A DNA stretch of 64,000 nucleotides from contig CM048554.1 in assembly GCA_026413225.1 (NCBI GenBank), positions 6,960,001 through 7,024,000 of the forward strand. The letters are read 5' to 3'. Shown piece by piece: positions 23,823-34,455 of the stretch (its first letter is position 1; every line of letters starts with the position of its first letter). The stretch is from Otis tarda (Eukaryota > Chordata > Aves > Otidiformes > Otididae). The notes under the pieces were generated by a model that was given only the letters and a program-made list of their open reading frames with translations, searched no databases and was not told the DNA's origin. The translations under genes and the position numbers were made by a program.

Positions 23823-25856
23823 GTAAGTCAACACTCCAAAAATAAAAATAAATAAAAAGGTTTACTGCTGAAGAACTGAGGCTCTCCACATTTGAAAACT
23901 GGATGCCTTGAGACTGTGGATTAAGGCAGATATTTTTAGTGCCATCAATATCTCCTGGAGCTGATATCTCCCAAGACAGATGGTTGTTTCCCACAGAACG
24001 TTGTCAAATGTTTGCTCAGCCAAGATCAATTTTGTTCCAAGTCCTTTCCCACCTTCTGGTGAAATATATTTCACTTGCCAGACAAAAAATTAAAGAAACA
24101 GCATGAAAGGGTGTCACTCTGGAGGGTTCTCGTTCCCATAGCTCTTCTCTGTCCTTTAGCCATGTGACTGACATCTCTTTCAGTGCCCATGAAAGAATAG
24201 ATGCACTCACAGTGGAAAAGTGATGCCAAAAAATGAGGGCTCATGTCAGAGGCTGATTTCCTCTGAGGCCTACGACAAGTCACTTCTCAGCATGCCAAAG
24301 GGTCTTGCTGCCACACTTTTAGATCTCCTAAACCCGAAGAAATCCTGAGCTCTTATTCTGAGCACCTTGAATCGACCTCTTAAGAAAATGAGATGCAAGG
24401 TGGAAGGAAGAACAGAGGAGGTGCCGAAAGGAGGCACAGAGAGGCTGAGTTGTGTCCATTGCTCAGCAACAACTGCAGTATTTCTTTTAACTGCAAGCTC
24501 ATGTGAGCCTGAAGACACGGAGCCCATTCATGGTGTCTGGCAGCCCGCTGGACCGGGTGGATTTACAGCTGAAATTAGGTGTGGGAGCAAAGGACCTTTT
24601 AAAAGTCCTGGAATGTATTTCCAGTGATGCCCTATTTGTAAAATTGGCACCATAAAGAAATGTTTCATTTCTTTTCCTCTCTGGTTGCTATTTTTAGCAG
24701 AGCTTGACTTGTCTCAGTGTAAGGGGGACAGGGCTGGTACTTCCCAAAGTACAAGCTCCCTTGTAATGCCTAATTGTTAAGTGAGAAGTTACAGCAGCCA
24801 GTGCCAGCAGTACTTTCTGAAGTGTTATGACGATCCCTTCCTCTTATGCTTTTGTTTGTGGTGGCTATTTAGGCTGAAAATTGTTAATATAGGGTTGTTT
24901 TCTGGCTGTGCCATTGGCAGTCCAGGATCGGTAGGGTATCTCTTGTCTTTATCACTTCATACATAGTAATAATTCTGATATAGTTTTCTAACTCTAAATC
25001 CTTTTCAAAATGCTACAAAATCAAATCTTTTCATCTGCACATTGAAAGGTAAATTGGATCATCCAGAATATTCTTTCCATGTTGCTCCACATTTTCTATT
25101 ATGATTTTGAAAGCAGGTGGGGCTCTCATTGAAAGGGAGTCAGTGCCATGATGCCCAAAAATATTTTTCATCCTTAATTTAGTTGTGAGACTGATCTATC
25201 CACAGCAGCCTGACTTAAGCAACCCTGTCTCCTCAGACTGCTCTTGTGGAAGAGGATTTTGAGCGGAAGAAACCTGCTAGTCTTGGTATTGTCCTCTTGT
25301 TTGGGATTTGCTGGGGATTCGTCCTACATTTTCTTAAGGATTGCAGATTCCTGATCCTTAACTTATGTAGGAGGCATTTTCAGCCTCCTGCCCATGAGCA
25401 TCTTCAGCGTTTTCAAAATACCGTGTATATGTAAACATATATTACATATATACTCAACTTATTACTAAATTGTGAACCTGCAGACATGGCTTTCCACTAC
25501 CTGGCAAAGTCACGAGCAAGCCTATGTGTAAAGCCTTTTCATACTGGGAATCTAATTGTTCATATGGATTTTTTTTTAAGGAAACCTATCAATGGAAGCA
25601 AGGTTTGCAGTGTCATATTGGCTCCTGGGAGAGATGAGATGTGATGGTAATCAATCATTTGGGCTGCAAGTGGGTTTGGGGCTACCCAATCCCTACCCTC
25701 TTTTAAGAGGTGTACTCATACAAACAGAAATGAAGGAAATGCAACAATTCCATGTACAGAAACCAGAGAGGAAAACCACGCACATATACAAACTGGGGAG
25801 GTGTTGGGAGGTGATGGTGTTAATTATTAAGTCTTATTTTATCTCTGTGTTCCTAC
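23823..25856. other. Unique non-coding sequence
   Basis: No gene supported. An imperfect AT palindrome lies at 25423-25453. If 25857-26067 is a real last exon on the minus strand, its 3' untranslated region would lie here, but I saw no AATAAA or ATTAAA in that orientation in the 450 bp examined. Confidence 0.5.
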
Positions 25857-26067
25857 TCAGTGGTCGGCTTCCCTCTTGCTTTGTTTGAGAGCTTTCTGAG
25901 TTGCTTTGAGCTGTAAGGATAAAACTCTTGCTTTCTTCTTAAGAATATTCATGTCCAAAGGCCAAGCTCCCGCTCTTACATCTTTGCTCTGGAGTTCATC
26001 TCCCAGATGCATTAATTCATGGAACAGAGGTGGAACATCACCATCATTAAGATCCAAATCAAGCTGC
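25857..26067 (-). CDS. Candidate last coding exon of an unrecognised coiled-coil protein
   Basis: On the minus strand a pyrimidine-rich acceptor (TTCTGTTTTGCTTCAG) ends at 26068. It is followed by an open frame of about 69 codons to a TGA at 25859-25857. The translation starts acidic (LDLDLNDGDVPPLFHELMH) and then becomes a lysine-rich, heptad-like helix (ILKKKARVLSLQLKATQKAL), typical of a coiled coil. No internal GT offers a good donor before the stop, so it would be a terminal exon. The composition is more protein-like than any other unexplained frame in the window. I do not recognise the family, and the preceding exons are not visible in the adjacent sequence. It could also be a decayed exon or a chance frame. 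Confidence 0.35.
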
Positions 26068-27559
26068 CTGAAGCAAAACAGAACTGTTAATGCATTTTTT
26101 ATAAACAATGCTGTTAAAGATGCATGGAATATGTGTTGTAAATATTAAAGCGGAACTATCAGTTTGGGGTTTTTTTTCTTACTCCATGAAACGTAGCACA
26201 AAAATCTCCAGGTCAAATTCTTTCTCGTGCAAATTAATCCTTTGATTTCAAGAGTTTTGCCCATGTCTTTTACTATAGTATTACAGTTTCTGCAAGAGCT
26301 CTGAAACAGCCCTGTTGCAAATGTAGCCAGTTCAATTATGGAACTATGCAACAGTCAAGTCACAAAACCACTTCAATGGTGAACAGAGCAATTACAGAGA
26401 ACATTTACTAATCTTTAAAGCCATGTTGTAGTCTCCTAAATCTGCTTCCTGGCCAAGGCTGTGGCAGGTTTAAGGCGTGCTGTGGTGCTGGGCTTGTGGG
26501 GGATGTTGGGTGCGGGCTCCGGGTTGCAGTTCCCTCCCAGGCACCCTGCCCGCTGGGCTGTCATCCCACCTAGTGGCTGCTGTCTGCCTGCTCTCTCTTG
26601 CACAAGATGCGGTTTTATTTGCATTATACTGGTGAAACAAGTCAAGGTCTGACATATTGATTCGGTTAGCAGTGAATATGCCTTCAAATTGTTTAGTCAG
26701 ATGGTCAAATGCATCCCTTTGCCTTAATTGTGTAACACCAGGGACAGGTTTCACACTCAGATGGGTATTCATGTCATCTAAATTTATACATCAGAGATGC
26801 CTGCCTAATACAGTCAGCTTTCCAGTGTAAGTACCCTAATTTGGGCACATGGAAATAATGTGAATGAGGCCCTTTCCCCTCCCTACTTGTAGGACCAGCT
26901 CAAGTTCCCCTAAGTTCCTAATGGCAGTCACAGGAGTTAATTTTTATCTTCTCTGCTGCCAATACACAGATGTCCACAATACACCTATACACTGCCCATC
27001 CACTTTAGCATCAGCCCAACTCTGGTCTGACTGAAGCAAAAAGTAAAAATGCCATTGCCTTCTAAAGGAGCAAGGTTCAGGCCAAAATTTTGAGGAAATA
27101 TAAAACAAGGTGCTTTAAAAAAAAAAAAATTGTACTACTAATCTCAAATCACATAAAAAAAATCCATTGAAACATATTTTGATGACAAAAAAAAAAAAAA
27201 AAGGACTTGCCAAAGCACTGCAAGAAACTTCTTACAATTGGACAGGAATAAAATTTAAGGTAAGCCTTCAAGATAGAGTTCACCTGTGAAATCCTTTATT
27301 GCTTCCTTCCAACCTTGCTCTTTTCCTCTCTACTTCTATGCCATGTTTTGCTCTGTTACAACTTTCCAAAAGTTGCTTTATCATCAAAAGAAGTAAGGCC
27401 TCTCACCTCTTAGGTCTTCAAGTCCCTTCAGTACTTAAATGCACGCATGACTAACATTGACTCAATGGTCCAGCTCTTTAGGTTCTCTTCTGTACCCAGA
27501 AGAACCTCTTGATTTCTTTCATGATCTTTTTCCCTTTGTTTTGATACCAGTCTTGCTCT
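26068..27559. other. Unique non-coding sequence
   Basis: Poly-A tracts near 27118-27130 and at 27187-27202. If the adjacent minus-strand exon is real, this is its upstream intron. No gene supported. Confidence 0.5.
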
Positions 27560-27687
27560 GTGGAACTGAAGAAGGCCAGAATGGATGAGGCTCTGAGCAA
27601 CCTGATCTGGTTGGAGATGTCCATGCAGGGGGCTTGGACTAGATGGCCTGTAAAGGTCCCTTCCAAGCCAAACCATTCTATGATTTG
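27560..27687 (+). mobile_element. CR1 LINE fragment, 3' tail only (group 2)
   Basis: Matches the last about 125 bp of the copies at 38733, 49298 and 62984: GGATGAGGCTCTGAGCAACC, then GGACTAGATGG, ending CCATTCTATGATT. About nine bases are missing in the middle compared with the sisters (the CTGCTCCTT part), and the terminal 8-mer is degraded. It is 5'-truncated and points toward the large minus-strand CR1 that begins 200 bp away. Confidence 0.88.
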
Positions 27688-27886
27688 AAGAAGAACTCAA
27701 GGGTAAAGGCAGCTGAAGTTCCCAGCATGTGCCTGAAGAGTGTCCACTGCTCACTGCAGAGCAGAGATTTAATAATGACCACCTCAGTATAATGATGAAT
27801 CTTTATGTTTTTATAGAGAATAAATGCTTTTTCTCCAAAATGCAGAACTATAAGAATTGTTTTCATGTGTATCCAAAAAAATAAAA
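27688..27886. other. Spacer between two facing CR1 tails
   Basis: About 200 bp of AT-rich sequence with no recognised feature. It ends in ATAAAAAATC, next to the tail of the minus-strand CR1. Confidence 0.6.
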
Positions 27887-27927
27887 AATCATAGAATGGT
27901 TAGGGTTGGATGGGACCTTCAAAGGTC

Positions 27928-29027
27928 TTCCTTACCCACCAAGTGGTCTGTACATCAAACCCATGTCTCTCTAGTTTAGAGAGAAGGATGTTGTGCGGGA
28001 CAGTGTCAAAGGCTTTGCACAAGTCCAGGTAGATGATATCCGTTGCTCGTCCCTTGTCCACTGATGGTGTCACCCTGTCATAGAAGGCCACCAAGTTGGT
28101 CAGGCACGATCTGCCCTTGGTGAAGCCATGTTGGCTGTCACCAACCACCTCCTTGCTCTCCATGTGCCTTAGCATGGTTTCCAGGAGAATCTGCTCCATG
28201 ACCTTGCCAGGCACAGAGGTGAGGCTGACCGGCCTGTAGTTGCCCGGGTCCTCCTTGTTCCTGTTTTTAAAAATGGGGGTTATGTTCCCTGTCTTCCAGT
28301 CATCAAGGACCTGACCACACTGCCACGATTTCTCAAATATGATGGCCAGTGGCTAACTTCATCCGCCAGTTTCCTCAGGATCTCATCAGGTCCCATGGAC
28401 TTGTGCACCTTCAAGTTCCTCAGATGATCCCGAACCTGCTCTTTGAGTACAATGGGCGGTTCTTCATCCTTGCAGTCCCTGCTTGTACCTTTCACAGTTT
28501 GGGTGGTGAGACAAGAGCCCTTATCAATGAAGACTGAGGCAAAAAAGTCATTGAGTACCTCAGCTTTCTCCATGTCCCAGGTAACCAGGACACCGGTTTC
28601 CTTCCAGAGGGGGCCTACATTCTCCTTGGACTTTCTTTTGTCCCCTACGTACCTATAAAAGCTCTTCTTGTTGCTTTTTATATCCCTGGCCAGATTCAAT
28701 TCTGTCAGGGCTTTAGCCTTCCTCACCCAATCCCTGGCCACTCGCACAGCCTCTTTGTAGTCCTCCCAGGCTACCTGTCTCCGCTTCCACCCTCTATAGG
28801 CTTTCCTCTTCACTTTCAGTTGGTCCAGGAGCTCCTTGCTCATCCATGCAGGCCTCCTGGCCTTTTTGCCCGACTTGTTCTTCGTTGGGATGCACCTCTG
28901 CTGAGCTTGGAGGAGGTGTTCCTTGAATGTTGACCAACTTCCCTGTGCCACTCTTCCCTCCAGGGCTGCCTCCCATGGCACTTGGCCCATCAGGTCCCTG
29001 AAGAGGCGAAGTCTGCCCTTCTGAAGT
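27928..29027 (-). pseudogene. CR1 ORF2 linker and N-terminal reverse transcriptase, disrupted
   Basis: Continues ORF2 after the endonuclease. A long open stretch (to 28280) carries the basic linker ([23 protein letters not shown]) and the RT start ([10 protein letters not shown]). The frame is then lost near 28340-28380. It resumes with [12 protein letters not shown]-type sequence, [14 protein letters not shown] and motif A ([13 protein letters not shown]), and ends at [12 protein letters not shown] by the internal deletion. The catalytic FADD motif is absent. Sequence beyond motif A is represented in the window only by the other CR1 copies, chiefly 51704-52829. Confidence 0.88.
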
Positions 29028-29799
29028 CTAGGCAGAGAGCTTGCCGTGTAGTTTCCTCGCTGCCCCGTGGATCTTGAACTCCACCGTGTCGTGGTCGCTG
29101 CAGCCAAGGCTGTCCTTCAGTTTCACATCCCCCACCAGTCCCTTCCTGTTGGTGAGCACAAGGTCGAGCATGGCACCCCTCCTTGCCGGCTCCTCTATCG
29201 CCTGCAGGAGGAAGTTATTGTCCATGCATTCCAGGAACCTCCTGGACTGCCTGTGCCCTGCTGTGTTGTCTCTCCAACAGATGTCAGGGTGGTTGAAGTC
29301 CCCCATGAGGACCAGGGCTTGTGACCGTGAGGCTGCTCCTATCTGGCTATAGAGCGCCTCGTCTGCTCTGTCCTCCTGGCCAGGAGGCGGAGCTCCACGC
29401 ACTCCAGCCGGTTGCTGACATAGAGAGCGACACCCCCTCCTCGTCTTCCCTTCCTGTCCTTTCTAAAAAGCCTGTACCCCTCCATGTTGACGCTGCAGTT
29501 ATACGAGTCGTCCCACCACGTCTCCGTGATGCTAACAAAATTGTAGCCCTGCTCGTGTGCACGCATCTCCAGCTCTTCCTATTTATTTCCCACGCTGCGT
29601 GCGTTGGTATAGAGACACTTCAGCTGGGCCCCCAACAAAGCAGACTTGCTGGCTGGAGTGACAGGGGTTCTATAGGACCGCAGTTTAAGTTCACTCACAC
29701 TTATCTGCGATCCTTCCTCAGCTTCTGGACCCTCGGTGCTGGCACTGGCACCATGCTGACAGCAGTGGGCTGAACTGTGCTCCCCCTCCCCCAGCAACA
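29028..29799 (-). pseudogene. CR1 ORF2 endonuclease domain, disrupted
   Basis: This is the apurinic-type endonuclease that nicks target DNA for CR1 insertion. Family motifs are visible in order: LKCLYTNARSVGNK, ITETWWDDSYN, GVALYVSNRLE, LVLMGDFNHPDICW and SDHDTVEF. Breaks: a TAG at 29581-29579 directly after SVGNK, in frame with the next segment, and a frameshift around 29370-29390. The frameshift coincides with an apparent loss of about 30 codons between ELRL and the segment DEALYSQIG (judged from memory of the family). The conserved Glu, Asp, Asn and SDH residues are still present, so decay was by truncation and stops rather than active-site change. Confidence 0.88.
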
Positions 29800-30120
29800 C
29801 TAGTTTAAAGCCCTCTTGACAAGTCTAGCAAGTCTTCGTCCAAGCACACTCTTCCCCTTCTTGGTTACGTGCACGCCATCCGCCCCTAGTAGCCCGGGCT
29901 TCTCAAAGCACGCCCCGTGGTCTAGATACCCAAAGCCCTGGCTGTAGCACCACTCCCTGAGCCACGAGTTGACCTGCCAGATATGTCTGGCCCTTTCAGG
30001 TCCCTGCCCTTCAACCGGGAGGATGGAGGAGAATACCACCTATGTCCCAGAGTCTCTGACTGTTGTACCCAGGGCTCTGAAATCCCTTTTGGTGTTTCTC
30101 AGTAAAGAAATCACATCAGT
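29800..30120 (-). pseudogene. CR1 ORF1 C-terminal part, esterase (SGNH-like) end
   Basis: CR1 ORF1 encodes a protein with an SGNH-type esterase domain that accompanies the retrotransposon RNA. This remnant holds about the last 105 codons: SLLRNTKRDFRALG, then VVFSSILPVEG, and near the end LLGADGVHVTKKGKSVLG. The DGVH there fits the Asp-x-x-His catalytic block of SGNH hydrolases. It ends at a natural TAG (29802-29800). A premature TAG at 30042-30040 sits where the family normally has Gln before VVFSS, consistent with CAG to TAG. The N-terminal half, including the serine block, is missing because of 5' truncation. Confidence 0.85.
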
Positions 30121-33100
30121 AGAAAACAAAAACATCGTCCTGACCATCATTTTTACTGATCAGTCTCAGTATTTAATTTCTTTTTTGTTGAACAAAACAT
30201 AAGAAAAGGAATTGCTTCAGCCTACTGACATTTTTTTTAAGTGAAAGCATTCCCACCTGTGCTGTCTATCCCTGTGTACCAGAAGAAAATTTTCCCTAGA
30301 AAAGTGAAAAAAAAAAGGAACAAAAATACATTGTTTTGCTTTTTCTCTGCTGTATTTATTTTTTTAATATAATTTAGTGATGAAATGCATTTACCATCAA
30401 TACCATACTTGATTTAACAGTCAGCTTCTTCATGCAGAAAACCTACAGCTCCTCTCTCCATGAGCAGCTTGCTGCGTGCAGCCTGGAAAGCTGTTTCCCT
30501 AGGCTCCCAATTAGCTGCTTACCCAAGTATCTATTCAAACCGGATCAGATATCCATTATTCCCTTCATATGTTTCCCTGCTGCCTGCTATGCTTTGATTT
30601 ACATTTCCAGCAGTATCCTTTAGAAGAGACTTACCTGCCGGGTGCCACCACGCAAAAGTTTGCCAGGCTGGTGAACCCATCACAGGGTGCAGGTGCTGAA
30701 GCTTCTGCAACCTCAGACCGCTGCGACTCCTTATCTCCAATTTTCCTAGGGCTGTGGGACGCTCACGCAGTCCATGGATGAGAGGGATTTCCCACGGCAT
30801 GGCAGGACCTGGTTGCAATGGTGGGGCCAGGGCCGAGCTGAGCGTGGTGTTGGCTTCCCCACTGGGCTGCAGGTTGGTGTCAGGGCACAGGCATCTTTGA
30901 GCAAAAAATTAAAGGAAATAATTTCTCAAGTTTCTTTTATTACATTTCATAATTTTTGTTATTTAAGTCTTGTGGGCAGCTGCTCACTATGTAAAACATT
31001 TCTAGACAGATTCTGGTAATGAACTCCCACTTAACTGCTGATCAACTTCTAAAAAGAATTGTTCTGGAATTAATGATGCAGGGTGGGTGGTTTTTTTTTA
31101 TTTTTAATTACACTACCTGTATACTTAGGTACACCCAACTGATCAGATCAACCCTAACAGGATCATTTGCTGCCTCCCAGTAATACTTTAGTCTGAGATC
31201 ATAATCATCACCTAAACCTGCAGCAAAGAGCAGCCTCGTGCCCATTGCAGTTGATGTTCCCTGTTTAATAGCATATTTGCCCCTGTATTTTGAAACATGT
31301 GAACTCTTAAATGTACCTGAAATACCAAGGAGCAGGCGGGAGCAGTAGGAACTTTCCTCAGCGGTGGAGGCAGAGGGGAATTTCTCCTTGGCGTGCAGGA
31401 GTTTCCTGTGCTGTAAAGAGTTGATTCTTCTAGTTTCTGTCTAATAGTAACTGGACTATAAAAAGGCTTTTTGGTGCTTTTAGTTTGCTTTCTTTAAGGA
31501 AAAAGGATTTGCAGACTGATCCACTTTCAAGTTCAAGCCAATACAGGGTCCAGGCACTGGAGCTGAATACAGGCACACAATCAAGCTATCTGCGTTTTCA
31601 TGAACAGACAAGGAAAACCATTACAGTTCTGAAGAACTCTAATCTTTTGAAAAGACCACATAGCTGGAGATAACAAGGGAGATGCCTAAAAAAAAAAAAA
31701 AAAAGGAGCAATTACAGTTAATCAATAATCCTCAAATGGCAGCAATTAAAATTCTGGAAAAAAAAATTAAAAAGAAAGCAGGCAAGGTAACGGCAAATCA
31801 TCCATCAGCCATTCAGAGTGTTTTTTGCAGATCTCAACTAGAAGAAAGGAGGAGTTTTTAATTAAATCATCATCTGAGGACACCATTGATCCTTCATGTT
31901 AGACAATTTAGAGTGCAAGAAACAGCTTTGAATGGCCATAATCATAAAAGATGTGTTTGTTTTCCCCCAAAATGAGCGCCATTGCCTGGCTGTGTAAAAA
32001 AGATGATTCTGCTGAAACAATATGGGAGAGCTCTTTGCTTTTAAATGATCTAATTTCCATCTCCTTAGCTGAGTTAATTTAATGCAGTAACATATGTATT
32101 TGTTTCCAAATAAAGACGTTTGTAGATAGCATTTTCTGTATAACTTTGTCCCCTGCCCCAAGAAGATAAAAATAGTGAATTATGGTTGGGCAGGGCTTGT
32201 GTTTCCATGGCACGAGGAACTTGAGCAGCTTGAGTTAGGAAGTGTTTTTCCTCAGCTCCAGCTAGGGCACAAAACTAATTTTTAGTGATTCTTACCCACA
32301 TCTTGGGGGCTTAGCCCTGGGGGTCCCTCCCATGCATCTTGAAGGGGCAGCACAGGTGGGTGCATCCTTGGAGAAGTCACCTGCTGTTTTCAGAAACCAT
32401 GGCTGATTTGGGGTGTTACCTTTCAAGACTGCACAAGTGCCTGCTCCCACCTATTGATGGTGAGGAGGGGATGCCAAATCACCCAGTAGCTGGCCAGGGC
32501 TGGAGGGAGGTGGAGCTGGGGATGGAATCAGGTCTGTCCAATTTGCATCATTTGGAGACTCAGGTGGTGTCAGGTGGTGGGCTGGGGCATCTGCAGGTTT
32601 TTTGCTGGGTGAGAGGGGCATAGCATCTTCTTGGTAGAGCCTGGAGATACCCATTCATGTTGCAGTCAGGAAGCCTGAAGAGGTAAGTTTTTTGGTGGTT
32701 TTTATCATGTGGTTGATTTGGGATTTTGTTGGTTTTTTTTTTTAGCATCTTGCCCTTTGTGATAGTAGAGCTGCTGGTTTATTGGATTGGAGAATGTGAA
32801 CTGCTGTGTCTGGGGCCTGAGATAATTGGGGTGGTTTGCCATGAAATGCGAGTGTAAACTTTTGTGCATTAAAACCAGAGGGGCTCAGCTCTGATAGGGC
32901 CTTATATAACTAAAAACACTGTTATGGTGATGTTCATGTTGGGCTTGGTGCTGGAGTTACGCCGCAGGAGGCTGGTGTGAGCGGGGGGATTGCCTCAGTC
33001 GGGTGACTGGGATCTCTATCCCTGTCTCTATCCCCAATCCCTTTGGAGGCGGACAGCAGGATAGAGATCTTTCCTCTTCCTTATAAGATATCTACAGTTG

Positions 33101-33898
33101 TACTGAAGCTGGTAAGACTGCTCACAGGAGAGAGATTAAGTATTCATGCAAGCATTTGCAAGGTGAAGCATTTGACCTTTCTGTGCCTGATTTCCTTGCC
33201 TGGCTGTACAGCAGAGCAGTTAACATGACCTGCTTGTGTCAGAAGGGAAAGAGACTTGCAGGATCTGGATCCAGCCAACTTGGGGCATCAAAGATAGGTA
33301 CCTTCTGGGGCATACCTACCTCTCTTTCTGCTAATCTGCACCTGTATTAGATGTGTGGGGCAGCCAGAAGGAGACATTATGAATTGCCACATCTGTCGCC
33401 AGTGACCAAAACTCACAGCTCCCAAGCTGTGGCCAGGGAGCCAGTCCTGATGTCAAGGGGCAGGTAGGGTTTCCAAACCAAGCACCTACCTTTCCTGTCC
33501 TTGTCCAGCTGCTAAAGAGTTCCAGCAGCTCCTCCTGCAGTATCCTTTGTGCTCAGGGCTTGGAGCTACCTCAGGGTGCACACTTCACACCCAAATCAGC
33601 ACACCTGAAACTCTCATTTGAGCAGCACAGAAGCTTTACATTCAATGGGGACGGGCCCAAACACTGCTTTGCTGTTCATTCTCTGCTTCTTTAAACAGAA
33701 ACCTGTGAATAACTTATTTGCCTGAAAGAATAAGATTATCTAGCTGGGAGAGGTGAGAGAGCAACTTAAGAATAAGTTTAGTCTTGTTTTTCTTTAGTGT
33801 GTTGTGCCACTCCAGTGGAGGGTCCTGTGACAATGGGGCAGCAAACTAAACCTTATGGTGGATGGTGGTTATTTATTAAGGGTTGATAAAAAGGCATC
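30121..33898. other. Unique non-coding sequence
   Basis: AT-rich with short homopolymers (A at 31688-31704). No gene supported: open frames are at most 99 codons, overlap on opposite strands and lack domains. A GC-richer part at 32200-32660 shows no coding signature. Confidence 0.55.
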
Positions 33899-34455
33899 GT
33901 AGAATCATAGAGTCTTTAAGGTGGGAAAAGACCTCCAAGATAATCGAGTCCAACTGTCAACCTAACACCACCATGCCTACTAAACCATGTCCTAAAGTGC
34001 CACATCTACACGTTCTTTGAACTCCTTCAGGGATGGTGACTCCACCACTTTCTTGGGCAGCCTGTTCCAGTGCCTGATCACTGTTTCAGTAAAGAAATTT
34101 TTCCCAGTATCCAACTTAAACCTCCACTGCCACAACTTGAGGCCATTTCCTCTTGTCCTATCACTAGTTACTTGGGAGAAGAGACCAACACCCACCTCTC
34201 TACAAACTCCTTTCAGGTAGTTGTAGAGAGCAATGAAGTCACCTCAGCCTCCTTTTTTCCAGACTAAACAATCCCAGTTCCCTCAGCCACTCTTCATAAG
34301 ACTTGTTCTCCAGACCCTTCACCAGCTTTGTTGCCCTTCTTTGGATGCGCTCCAGCAACTCAACGTTCTTCTCGTACAGAGGGACCCAAAACTCAACACA
34401 GTACTCGAGGTGGGGCCTCACCAGTGCCCAGTACAGGGGTACGATTGCTTCCCTA
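33899..34455 (-). mobile_element. CR1 LINE fragment, RT C-terminus and 3' end (group 1)
   Basis: Tail at the low coordinate (AGAATCATAGAGTC). The 3' part is closely similar to 1194-1455, so both belong to one CR1 group. Upstream it keeps the ORF2 C-terminal region: [26 protein letters not shown] and [15 protein letters not shown], then in another frame [13 protein letters not shown] and [11 protein letters not shown]. The two parts are separated by a frameshift at about 34239, where two bases appear to be missing after AGGCTGAGG compared with the intact sister at 51704. The 5' truncation is near 34455. Confidence 0.93.

Larger units (their letters stand above)
27887..30120 (-). mobile_element. 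Long CR1 LINE copy with internal deletions (copy A)
   Basis: The minus-strand element has its 3' tail at 27887 (ATCATAGAATGG) and its 5' end near 30120. In order along the element are the end of ORF1 (esterase-like), ORF2 endonuclease, a linker, and the first part of reverse transcriptase up to just past motif A ([14 protein letters not shown]). Near 27928 the frame jumps straight to the last about 40 bases of the element. Compared with the copy at 51704-52829, about 1 kb is missing there: RT motifs B and C, the C-terminal domain and most of the 3' untranslated region. It is broken by in-frame stops and frameshifts, and is 5'-truncated inside ORF1. It is a dead copy but the most informative one in the window. 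Confidence 0.95.
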
